From Trema orientale (Eukaryota > Streptophyta > Magnoliopsida > Rosales > Cannabaceae), in contig JXTC01000584.1 of assembly GCA_002914845.1 (NCBI GenBank), forward strand, positions 21,266 through 85,265: DNA of 64,000 nt. The letters run 5' to 3'. The position numbers were made by a program, and so were the translations under genes. Under the pieces are notes generated by a model. That model was not told where the DNA came from and did no database searches. It saw only the letters and a list, made by a program, of their open reading frames with translations. Below, one piece after another: positions 33,975-44,880 of this stretch. Each line of letters begins with the position of its first letter. Position 1 is the first letter of the stretch.

Positions 33975-34890
33975 TTAGAAAAAGTTATCTTCCTTGGTCA
34001 TTTAGTGTCTGGAAATGGTATTTCTGTGGACCCAACAAAGGTTGAAGCTGTAAGTAATTGGTTAAGACCTACAAATGTTTCAGAGATTTGTAGTTTCTTG
34101 TGTTTGGCTGGTTACTACAAAAGGTTCGTAGAAGGATTTTCTAAGTTGGCTTCTCCATTGACTCAGTTGACTAGAAAGAACATGAAGTTTCATTGGAATG
34201 GTGATTGTGAAAAGAGTTTTCAAGAGTTAAAGCATCGTTTGATCACAGCTCTTATACTTTCTATACCGACTGGATCAGGAGGATTTGTTGTTTACAGTGA
34301 TGCTTCAAAGAATGGTCTAGGCTGTGTTTTGATGCAAAACGGTAAGATTATTGCTTATGCTTCCAGGCAACTGAAAGAATATGAAAAGAAATATCCTACT
34401 CATGATTTTGGAGCTAGCAGCAGTAGTTTTTGCACTGAAGATTTAGAGACATTACATTTATGGAGAAAGATGTTAAATCTACACAGATCATAAAAGTCTC
34501 AAGTATTTCTTTACCCAAAAGGAACTGAATATGAGACAGAGAAGATGGCTTGAACTGGTGAAAGATTATAACTGTGAGATTAACTATCATCTAGAAAAAG
34601 TTAATGTGGTTGTAGATGCTCTAAGTACAAAGTCATTAGCTGCTATGTCACTTAAGTATATTGATCGGAAACATCTTTTGAAGAATTTGCATCGATTGGA
34701 ATTAGAGATAGTGCCTAGAGGTCTAATGGAGAAATTAGCAGCTCTTCCTTACAACCTATAATTTTGGAGAGAATTAAGCAAAGCCAGAATACAGATCCCT
34801 ATCTGACAGGTTTAAAGACTAAAATAGAGTCTGGAAAGGAGGTAGCTTTCTAGATTTCTAGCGATGGTGTAATTAGATACAGAAATAGAC
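33975..34890 (+). pseudogene. Chromovirus A reverse transcriptase end and RNase H
   Basis: FLGHLVSGNGISVDPTKVEAV, then LCLAGYYKRFV (thumb region), then the RNase H start VVYSDASKNGLGCVL with the first catalytic Asp, and YASRQLK. An extra T near 34405 shifts the frame so that the rest of RNase H is read in another frame, where [20 protein letters not shown] appears (34500-34560). Another shift near 34745 precedes the pre-integrase linker, and a stop interrupts at about 34851. Confidence 0.9.
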
Positions 34891-35552
34891 TATGTGTGCC
34901 GGATAGAATAATTAGAAAGGAAATATTGACAGAAGCTCACACTACTCCCTACTCTGTGCATCCCAGTACTACAAAGATGTATACGGATTTGAAAATGTAT
35001 TACTGGTGGCCAGGTATGAAGAAAGATGTGATTGAGTTCGTAGAACAATGTCTCATATACCAGCAAGTTAAAGCTGAACATCAAAGACCTGCTGGTACAT
35101 TGAAGCCTATACATGTGCCACAGTGGAAATGAGAAGAGATTGCAATGGATTTAGCTGTTGGACTTCCTAAAACAAATAAAGGTCATGATGCCATTTGGGT
35201 AATTATTGATAGATATACTAAGTCAGCCTATTTTCTACCGATTAAAGTGACTTATAGCTTGGATCAGTTGGCTCTGTTATACGTTCAAGAAATCATTAGA
35301 CTACATGGTGTTCCAAAGGTTATCATTTCTGACCGAGATTCTAGATTCACTTCAAAATTCTGGAAGAAGATTCAGGAGGCTATGGGTAAAAAACTAGCAT
35401 TTAGTACAGCTTTTCATCCTCAAACAGGTGGACAATCAGAGAAAACTATACAGACTCTTGAGGATATACTTAGAGCTTGTGTGTTAGATTTTCACGGGTC
35501 TTGGAGCAAGTACTTGCCACTAATAGAATTTGCTTACAATAATAGTTATTAA
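34891..35552 (+). pseudogene. Chromovirus A integrase (zinc domain and core)
   Basis: The zinc domain reads EAHTTPYSVHPSTTKMY then CLIYQQVK: the two His are present but the second Cys of the HHCC site is Tyr. A TGA at 35130-35132 stands where the sister element has TGG. The core follows: MDLAVGLP (first Asp), IISDRDSRFTS (second Asp), HPQTGGQSEKTIQTLE (Glu). A stop at 35550-35552 (TAA for a Gln codon) ends the piece. It catalysed integration; this copy is dead. Confidence 0.92.
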
Positions 35553-35564
35553 GCTTCAATTGAA

Positions 35565-36165
35565 ATGCCTCCGTATGAAGCATTGTATAGAAGAAAATGT
35601 AGATCTCTAATTCACTGGGATGAGATAAGAGAAAGGAAATTTCTTGGTCCAGAATTGGTAAGAGAAACAGTTAAAGAAATAGAAAAGATTCGTAAAAAGT
35701 TATTAGCTGTTCAGAATAGACAGAAGCATTATGCTGATCCCAGAAGGAGAGAGGTTATGTTTAATGTTGGGGACAAAGTGTTTTTGAAGGTTGCTCCAAT
35801 GAAAAGAATTATGAGATTTGGAAAGAAAGGAAAGCTTAATCCCAGATATGTAGGCCCATTTGAGATACTTGACAGAGTTGGAGATGTTGCTTATAGACTT
35901 ACTTTGCCACCCTCACTGTCGAATGTACATAATGTATTTCAAGTGTCTATGTGTATTTCACGTGTCTATGTTAAGAAGATACATTCGAAACCCTTCACAT
36001 GTTTTGAGTTTTGAGCCATTAGAATTAAGCCAAGATGTCAGCTACAAAGAACAACCAGTAGAGATTTTGAATAGAAAAGAAAAAGAGCTTAGAAATAAGA
36101 TCCCTTTGGTCAAAGTATTGTGGAGGAACCACAAAGTAGAAGAGGCCACATAGGAAAGAGAAGAA
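35565..36165 (+). pseudogene. Chromovirus A integrase C-terminus and chromodomain-like tail
   Basis: MPPYEALYRRKCRSLIHWDE follows the core, then NVGDKVFLKVAPMKR (GPY/F-type region) and GPFEILDRVG. A 19-bp tandem duplication at 35934-35971 shifts the frame. The tail in the other frame reads SFEPLEL, then VEILNRKEKELRNK and VKVLWRNHKVEEATWE, a reduced chromodomain of the Tekay type, which in living elements steers insertion to marked chromatin. Confidence 0.87.
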
Positions 36166-36221
36166 GAGATGAAAATGAAGTATCCTCACTTATTTGGGTA
36201 AGCAAAATTTTGAGGACGAAA

Positions 36222-36240
36222 TTTAATAAGGAGGGAAGGA
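36222..36240 (+). other. Polypurine tract of chromovirus A
   Basis: AATAAGGAGGGAAGGA just before the 3' LTR, downstream of TTTTGAGGACGAAATTT, the usual end of this pol type. It primes plus-strand synthesis. Confidence 0.85.
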
Positions 36241-36241
36241 T

Positions 36242-39136
36242 TGTGATGCCCAAGATTTTTACATGCATAATAAGCCAATAATAAACATGTTCATATTGCA
36301 TAATAGACATATCATGAAACTAGTGTCAATTTTATGGTAAATTGCTTAATCTGATTGTTAAATGCTTTCGATATGTATTATTGTACTAATATTTGTTGAA
36401 GGGCTCCCATGTAGTGTAAAGGCTTAGTACCCTCAAAGAGAGAGCTTGGTGTGTGAACGGAACAAAGAATACATTAATGAATAGTAATATTATATGCACA
36501 TGCGTTAAAATCATGTCTGTTGATAACTTGGTCAAATAGTAGTTTTTCGATAAAATGCATTTTTCACGCTTTTTGGAGTCAAATTCACTGTGCATTTAAC
36601 ACGTCAAATAACTTTAATTTAATATTTAGGACTCATTATAGCATTTTATTTGTCGGCCCCAAGTAAGCACGAGGTGGCAGTCATTATACTGAACTATGTG
36701 TAATTATACTAAGCTAGCTTAGATTCAGTTTAATCGCGTAATGTCATCTTTGTGTATTCTAATAATTAGGCATTGATACTTTGTTTACATTATTAATTGG
36801 AGTCTAATTAACTTAGTTTTATGTTTAATGATTCGTTATGGGACTAGGTTACCCTAGATTACAATAAGATTGGCCATATGGGATTATAGGTCAAAGTATG
36901 ACTAGTTTTCACCTTCTAAGCTAGGTTTCAATATTTTGGTCTACACTTGGGTTTATAGGATGGACCAGCAACGTGGTGAGTATTCTAAGGATGTTTTAGA
37001 GCTGGAAAAATGGAAAGTAAGGTGCAAAATTCTCAAAATACCCCTTAGAGCTTAAGTTATGCTATTTCTTAGTCATTAAGTATCACTTTTGGACCAAATC
37101 TAGTCATTTTCTTCTCCTTTCTCTCCAGCCATGACCTGAAACCCTTCAACCCATTTTTAGACTTCTCTCAGCTCCCTTTATCCATATCCAATGGTTTCCA
37201 AGTGGTAGAACTCAATTTGGAGTGCTAGAAAGCAAGATAGATCCAAACTAGTCAAGGTAACTCAACTAGTTCTTCTTCCTAGGTTTTATTTTCCTATTTC
37301 AATTCTCCACTTGATACTACTTAAATAATGATTCTTATAGATCCTCTTGAGTCCTAAGATCAATTTCAAAGCCTTGGAAATCAGTTTTTTGGAAGTAGAA
37401 GGCAAGAGCTTAAATAAAGGTTCAAACTAGTCAAAGTGAGCTTTTTGTGGAATTTAGAATTAGTAACTTATTTCTATTGCTTTAGCTCTTAAATCAAAGC
37501 TTTTATTTGATGAATAAAGATCCTAGAAAATCTTATTTATGGATGAAAATAAAGAATTTAAGTGGAGAATTAAAATTAGATTTAAATGCCTAAAGTTTGC
37601 TATTGGTGGATTCAAGTGTTTCCATTGTTAGAATAAGTTGTCTACACTTGTAATTTGGTTTTTTAACTTAGAATGTGTAAGACATTGATCCTTTTATGTA
37701 TATTACATCTATTTATTGGCTGGTTATGATGACATATAAGTGTAAAATTTGTTTTAAATTCTGTTTAGATCGAAAGTAATTCAAGTATACCTAGGTTGTT
37801 CTAAGTGATCCTCTTTAAGGTGTATATGTGGGAATTGGCTTGTTGATTGTCATTACAAGTTTAAAACCATGATTCTAATCGTGTGGAGATGTCCTAAAAA
37901 TAGGGGAGGTGCTGTCCAAATATTTTTAGAATCAAATGGTACCATTTAGAATCGAATGGACTTTTTTTTGGTGAAAGTAGGTGATATTTTGGTTCATTTT
38001 GTAATTAGGTTTCTTAATTTTGTGATAGTTATGATTTTAGTCTTGTGGTTGTTTTCTTTAAGTATTTTACATTTTAATGATCATCTTAGTAATAAATTTG
38101 ACATCAGGTCTTCCGCACACCTTGCCACAGAGGATATTGACCCTTTCTACTATCTTTTCTATCAGACACAAGGTAAGTAAAGATTTGTTTTAACTGCATC
38201 ACAAGAACAGTAGTAGATACAAGGTGTTTTCCTACATGCTTATGTGTATTATTTCAATTGTATGTTATTTATATGGCTATTATTTTGTTCATGAAAGACA
38301 TAAGTATGACATGATCATTTAAGTACGATTTTTAAAGAAGTGAAGTTTTCCACGCATTGGATTTAAAGTAATACCATTGTACTGATTTTACGAGATATGT
38401 TTTGTATAGTCTGTCTCTGTTGGGTAAGTATGGTTTGCACAGGCATCCTTCTCGCATAGGTGGGCATGGCTTATCGACTGCTGGGACTGACCATTGTACT
38501 ATAAGATTAGGTGCATTACTTAGTCGGTCTGCGTTGGGTAGGTATGGTTCACATTGGCCATGTGTTTCCTTCCCGCACAGGTGGGCACGACCTACCGACT
38601 GTCGCGATTTTGTAATGTACTCAAGGGCCCTATAAAGAAATGTTTTCTAAGAAAGTGCATTAAAATGAAAAGTTATGAAAAAAAAGAGTACAATGGGAAT
38701 TTCAATAAAGTTTATGCATGAAACACGTTCACGAGCATGCATGATCTTTACTTACTAAGCATTAGCTCATTTAGTTCCTGTGATGCAGGTGAGGATGTTT
38801 TTGATGTATAGAGTTGCTGGTTGGCTAGCGCGTTTTCTTGTTGATATGATTATACAAATGTAGACGAGCTTGACCTGTGGGCGATGTTTTCTTTGTATTT
38901 TGATATTTTGTGTGTTGTAAATATAACTGTTGATGGCAAGATAAACTGATAAGAACTTTTTGGTTGTATATTTTGTAATGATACTTTCAGTAATGCCTCG
39001 CAGTAGTTTTGTCTAAAAGTTTTGGAAAGTTCAAATTTGCCCACCTTTTTATAAAACTAAAGATATGGTTTAAGAAAGAGTAATACTTCCTAGTTTAGCT
39101 ATATACAACAATATGGTTAAGCTTGGGGGTGTTACA
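36242..39136 (+). repeat. 3' LTR of chromovirus A (2895 bp)
   Basis: Starts TGTGATGCCCAAG and ends GGGGGTGTTACA. The first ~1.9 kb matches the reverse complement of the solo LTR 45808-48624, but the two diverge after ACACAAGGTAAGTAA (about 38167-38182). Contains the 114-bp duplication (from 38415 and 38529). Next bases are CTTGG and then copia integrase. Confidence 0.9.
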
Positions 39137-39523
39137 CTTGGGTTCTATTTATTGCTCATATAAACAATGTTTTAAACGTGCTTATTATCTTTTGTAAGCA
39201 AGTACAAAATGAAAAAGATTACACCGTCACATCTATTAGGAGTGATCATAGTGGTGAGTTTGAGAATGAAGAAATGGAAGCTTTTTGTTATAAAAATGGC
39301 TTTAATCATAACTTTTCAGCTCCAAGAACTCCAAAATAAAATGGAGTTGTGGAAAGAAAGAATGAAACCTTACAGAAATGGCAAGAAGTATGCTAAATAA
39401 AAATAGTTTGCAAAAATATTTTTGGGCTGAAGCGGTAAGTACCGCTCGTCATATTATGAATAGAGTTATGATGAGGCCAATTTTGAACAAGACACCGTAT
39501 GAGCTTTGGAAAGGTAGAAAACC
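39137..39523 (+). pseudogene. SIRE-type integrase, first visible part
   Basis: Resumes inside the integrase core with TWVLFIAHINN, CKQVQNEKDYTVTS, then IRSDHSGEFEN (second catalytic Asp) and, after a TAA in place of a Gln codon, NGVVERKNETL (catalytic Glu). The frame then shifts to FWAEAV and NRVMMRPILNKTPYELWKG (39378 onward). The first Asp and zinc domain are missing. It is cut at AAACC by a solo LTR and continues at 41313. Confidence 0.88.
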
Positions 39524-41308
39524 TGTTGAGATATTTGCCCTAAAAAGCAGATTTCTAATTTTACCCTTTTAGTGTAAACAACTTTCTCTTATGTGCAATT
39601 ATGATATTTGCTAGATTAAACTGTCTCTGTTGAATAGTTTATTTATCTAAAAAAGATTTCATGACTTTATTTGTGTATAAAGAAATAAACATGATTAAGT
39701 GTTAATTATGGAGAGACTTGTTTCTTTATCTAAGTCTAAATAAATTAGGTCACAATCTGTAAATAAAGATGAAATACTTTATTTACTAAAGATTGTAGTA
39801 TTTGTCTATCTCAACGGGAATAATGTGTCTCAAATCATTGAAGTGTCAGACTTCTGATAGAAACACTAGTACAACATAAATAAGTTATGTGTATTAAATA
39901 GGACTAGGTAATATAAAGAATTGGAGTGCCGTAACTCAATTGTTATATTACCACAAACTAGTTCTTAGCATATAGCTCTTAATCCTTGATGTTTGACTGG
40001 ACTTGCTTTCATGGGTTATAGCTTTTTGATTTGTTAAAAGACTAACCTCTATAAAATTAAAGGTGAACTCTGGCATATTGGAGGTTATGGTTTATGAATT
40101 GATGGGAACACCAAATAGTTAAGGACACTATACATTAATACTTCAAAGATTCATAGAATAATTAAATTTAAGATCTTAGTATTCACTTTGTGAATTGATT
40201 GATATTTTTCGTCTAAATGGCCATTGAAAACAAAATTATTCACAACATTATTCCTTGATAGAAAGATGGTAACTTAAAAGTAAATACGTGTTAGAGGGGT
40301 ATTACGGTAATTTCACCTATCCAACTACGGCATTGTATAGAGATTCTATATGTGGTATAGAATATATTAGATGGATTAGTTAATCAAGGCTAGTTGATTA
40401 AATCTCTATAAAAGGTATGATATTTAAGAGCGTAGTATCAGACTTTTAGTGGAGTATCTCTTTTACTAATAGTATTTATATAAATACCATAACAAGAGTT
40501 ATTATGTATTTATCATATTATTGGAGCGTAGATTATTTAGATCCTTTAGGTCCCTTGTCTAACTCAAAAAAGCTCATTAATTGATTGGTATTTTTTGTGA
40601 AATTAGTTTCATGAAACTATGTAAAATAATGATTCTACATAGAAGTTGGTATTTTTATAAATCAGTTTTATGAGTTAGACATATTTATAAAAATACACCT
40701 AAAGCCTAAATTGAAGAACAAGCCCAATTCTAGTTGGACTGTGATTAGCAGTTTTTGGCCCTATATATATAAAATACATGAGAAAAAAACTATACAATAA
40801 TTCTAAGTGTGCTATACGCATGGACACAGGGAGAGAGAGAGAAAAATCAGCAAAGGCTAAGAAAGAGAGGAGAGAAAAAGTTTCCTGCAACCTTACACTC
40901 TCATCTCACGTTTCGGTGTTCCAAAAGATCAAAAAGGTGTCCTTGATCATTCTCCAACGAAGATTTCAACTTGGTGCCCACTCGCCTCATCAATCAAGAG
41001 CATGAGCATAGACAAGAAGATCTCGGTTTGGAGATTTGATCACCATCAATAAGGAGATCAAGGAGGAGCACGTTGCGAGAGGTAAATCCTAATCTCATCT
41101 CTAGGGTTTTGTATCTAGATTTGATTTATGTTATACATGATCTTATAATTGATATATGCATGTTCTATGGTTATAAAAACTATTTTCATGTAAAAATTTT
41201 AAAACCTAAATCCGCCAACTTTTCCCCTGCGTTCATGATATAATTATGTGTTTTCCATATTTGTATGCATGTATAATTTTTCCTAAGTATCAGATCAATT
41301 AACCTGCA
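39524..41308 (+). mobile_element. Solo LTR (about 1785 bp) inside copia integrase
   Basis: Begins TGTTGAGATATTTGCCC and ends near CCTGCA; relative of 21140-22897. The target duplication is AAACC (39519-39523 and 41308-41312), with one A shared between LTR end and duplication, or AACC if the LTR ends in CA. The copia frame continues exactly when the insertion and one duplication copy are removed. TATA-like CTATATATATAAAA at about 40761. Frames such as 40778-41005 are in the LTR and not genes. Confidence 0.9.
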
Positions 41309-41312
41309 AACC

Positions 41313-41577
41313 CAACATTGGCTATTTTAAAGTTTTTGGTTGCCAATGTTTTATTTTGAATACTAAAGATAATTTGGGTAAATTTGATTCAAAATCCGAA
41401 GTTGGTATTTTTCTTGAGTATTCTACTACTAGTAAGGCTTATAGAGTTTTCAATAAAAGAACGTTAGTAGTAGAAAAATCTATGTATGTTATTTTTAATG
41501 AGTCTAACATTCTCCATGAGAAGAGAAAATTAGATGATGATGATGATGTTGTAGGTTTGGAACTAAGCTCGAGTGAG
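41313..41577 (+). pseudogene. SIRE-type integrase C-terminal part
   Basis: Continues the integrase frame: YFKVFGC, then NTKDNLGKFDSKSEVGIFLEYS (usual KFD.KS..GIFLGYS), KAYRVFNKRT and V.FNESN. An acidic Asp run (KLDDDDDVVG) follows, in the linker before reverse transcriptase. The frame stops at the chromovirus B target duplication CCGAG and continues in frame at 55307. Confidence 0.9.
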
Positions 41578-41582
41578 CCGAG

Positions 41583-44500
41583 TGTAATATCCATGATTAG
41601 AATGCCCTAGAATTGCTAAGTGTTACTTGTTATTAATTGTATTTAATGTTATTTCTTTTATATAGTATTTGTGCCTAACTTGATTCTATGCAGTGATAAT
41701 GTCCAACAGTGCTCGATCGACGTATACGTACCCTGATTTAAAAATTATAACGTAAAGTTCACATTTACTGCATGTTGAGAATTTTCATTTGTCATATTAT
41801 ATTTTGTTATGAGTGCATTATGAATCTAATTGTCTTACATGCGTACTAAAATTTTGTAGATTCCTAAAAAAAAAATGTAATTATATAATCTAATATATTT
41901 ATTTGAAGTTAATTAACTAAGTAATTGTTGTCATTAATGTAATTAATATTTAATTGATACAATGTGGTATTTAATTTTAATTTAAGTATCGTGTAAAAGA
42001 AAAAAAGAAATCATTTATGCAATTATTTATTTTTGAATTTCCTATGACATATATATATATATTAATATTTAAATAGAAATTAGATTTATCTATATATAAT
42101 AATTAAATTAAATACATAAAAAAAGGGCTGCCGTGGAGAGTCATTTATATGACTTATAAAAGGAAAAGAAAAAATAATAATAATAAAATAAAATAAAAAA
42201 GAAAAATAGAAAAAAAGGGAATCCTAAAGTTTAATTCCACTAGGATTTCAATTATATATATTGATAATAATGTTTATATTTCTATTCTTTTCTAAATCCT
42301 AGCCACCTCCATCTCTTTTTCATCACTCAACTCAGAAAGAAATTCTCTAAGCATCATTCTCCGTCTATTTCTTCATCTTTAAATTTTAATCTCCAAGAGA
42401 AGTCTAAGTCCAACAATTACAAGATTTTTTGTCAGTTTTAATTGAATTGCGGGTAAAACCTTTACTCATACTTCTTCTAATTGTTTATTTATTTATTTTT
42501 TTATATGTTTGATAATTAGTCTTAATTGACTGTATTTATGTGATTAAACATAATTTTATTGATTATCTTCTGAATTTAATATTCCTTAGCATATATATAT
42601 TACTGTTTTGTTTCTCATAAAACTAATCTCCGTGTTCTACGAATTTTTATAAAAAGCTCAAAATTTATTTTTGTACTCTTCTTTTTCGTGAGTCTTTCTG
42701 GAGATGTCTAGTTTAGTCCCAAAAATTTCGGAACCAATAGTATTTTAATTAAATAATAATAAATTTTTGACTACACGTTGTCAGTGTGCTGAAAATCTGT
42801 CAATAAACACTGTTCTGTGATTCCAGATTTTATATTACTTTTATAGAGCTCTCCATGATTTAATATTTGAAGGGTATATTTTTGGATATGTTATATGACC
42901 ACTGTAAAATTTATAGATAGTGTTTCTTAGTGTATTATTGTTCATGATTTTTTAAATTTTATGTGTACTTTTATGATTTTGTGCTGACAGTTTTATAAGA
43001 GGATGGTTATAAATTATGAATAATTAGTTAACGTCACTTTTTGAGCAAATAAACATTTCTAGTTATGTTTCTATATGTCTAATATGTCTCTAAGAAGTTT
43101 CAGTATAAAAATATTTTTGTAGTAGGAGAAATAAATCATTTTGTACCTGTTAGTCAGAAAACAAACGAAATTGACAGATTTTGTGTTTAAACTCTAAAAA
43201 TACATAAATATTATTTTTAAGTGTATTTTATGATTTCTTTTAATTTTGTATAGTAAAATATTGTGTTAAGAATGTTGTTGTGAAATTTTTACGTTAAATT
43301 GATTGGTGAGTAATGAGATATAATTTTTATATGAGCTGCTGTCAATTTTAGTTAATGTTTTGTACAAATTTTCGGAGTTCCAAACTACAAGCGTATTCTA
43401 TGAAATTATTTGTGGGATTATTGTATGAGATGTTGATTATATTCTATATTTGATATTCACAGTTTTATACATAAATTATGTTCATATTAAGTGCATCAAT
43501 GATAAAATAATCTTTTGAGAAATTTTATTGAAATACGAAAAATAAATTAAGCAAATTTGTATTTAAAATACCGATGATGTAGGCGGGGCATGTAAGTCGT
43601 AAGCATTCGGAGGGCATTCTCACTTTTCTTAACTTTTTATTTTCGCTTAGACTTAAGGTAAGTAAACCATACTTAACTGCTTTAATTGTTTATATGTTTT
43701 ACATTGTATGATTATGTGTTATATGTGTTTTACGTAGAAATTGATGACATATAACATATTATTTTACGTGGGGCATGGTTATCCATATGCATGATATTAT
43801 TTTATAAAATAGTAATGTTTCAAAAAGAACAAAAGTTTATAGTGGAATGATTTTCCTGAAAGTTTAACTAAAGATTTTGAAAAGAAAGATTTTAAAGAAA
43901 TTAGTGTGTGTCTATATCTGGAGGGCTGAGTGGACTCGGGACGCGGGAGACCGGCGTACCCACCAAGGATAAGTGATAATAGACTGTGTTAGGGAGGTGT
44001 CCCATACGATTTTGACTCCGGGGACGATAGGCCCTTTTTGGGATCATTAATGTGTGTGTTGCTACATAGGCTAGGTGCACTCACTTTATACCTCTAATAT
44101 GGTTCTACCAAGGAGTCGGTAGCAAAGTAAGAACTGTTTCAGCAATTACGGCCCACTGGTTACCAAAAGCTTAGATATTACACTGAGTGCTCCCAATGAT
44201 TACAATAAAAAGTCTTCAAAGTTATAAAAAGATCACAAGGAACATATTTTAGAAAATAACTAAAGCATGTCTCATCAATTGTGTGTATTGTGGTTTACTT
44301 ACTGGGCTTTTAGCTCATTATATTATTTAACATTTTTCAGGTGACGAATAGTAGGATGGCGGATGGTAGTGATGAGGCGACTTGGCGACATGGTGGTCTA
44401 ATGGTCTAGATTTTAATTGGATGAACATTTTCTAGCCTTTATTTTCTATTAATGATATTTTATAGTCTTAGAAGTTTTCTTTAACTTATGTGACTTCAAA

Positions 44501-44648
44501 TTACTGTTAGTATTTTCTTTAAGAATTTAATAGAGACTTTAATGAGTTATTTATTTTTAAAAAAAATATTCCGTATTTTATTTATATTTTAAGGAATTCA
44601 ATGATAATATCTCCTAATCTGATAACCTTAGACTAAGGGGGTGTTATA
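41583..44648 (+). repeat. 5' LTR of chromovirus B (3066 bp)
   Basis: Starts TGTAATATCC and ends GGGGGTGTTATA (3' copy ends TTACA). Nearly collinear with 52242-55301; by eye about 4-5 differences per 100 bp in the first 240 bp, mostly transitions. Contains donor-like AAGGTAAGTAAACC at 43655, a GC-richer stretch at 43915-44060 and ACTTACTGGGCTTTTAGCTC at 44297, the latter also found in the other LTRs here. Confidence 0.95.
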
Positions 44649-44654
44649 ATTTAA

Positions 44655-44666
44655 TAGTATCAGAGC
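44655..44666 (+). other. Primer-binding site of chromovirus B
   Basis: TAGTATCAGAGC, one G-to-A change from TGGTATCAGAGC, a few bases after the LTR end. Confidence 0.85.
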
Positions 44667-44880
44667 ATGGTTTTAAACGATTCTGTAGACTTTTCTAGAC
44701 CACTACATCATGTCACCGAGAGTCGATTCGCTACCATCTAGTAATTTTAAATGTTTAATTTTATTTAAATTATACTGTTAGTTTATTCTATGAAGATTAT
44801 ATATGTATACATTTAGTATTTCACCGTATGGGCATAACGGGGTTACAAAAACTAAGGCTTTTCTTTCTCTTTAGTTAAGA

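Larger units (their letters stand above)
28968..39136 (+). mobile_element. Chromovirus A (Tekay/Del-type Ty3/gypsy)
   Basis: 5' LTR lacking its first ~300 bp (28968-31519), primer-binding site, gag, protease, reverse transcriptase, RNase H, integrase, chromodomain-like tail, polypurine tract, 3' LTR (36242-39136). Protein order and the long LTRs fit the Tekay/Del clade. The right flank is copia integrase. The left flank is the end of the Z LTR, so the left target duplication cannot be checked. All frames carry stops or frameshifts. Confidence 0.9.

Noticed and set aside
30343-38180. Two near-identical 74-codon frames (30343-30567 and 37956-38180)
   Set aside because: They are the same place in the two LTRs of chromovirus A; similarity is due to the LTR pair, not to a conserved gene.
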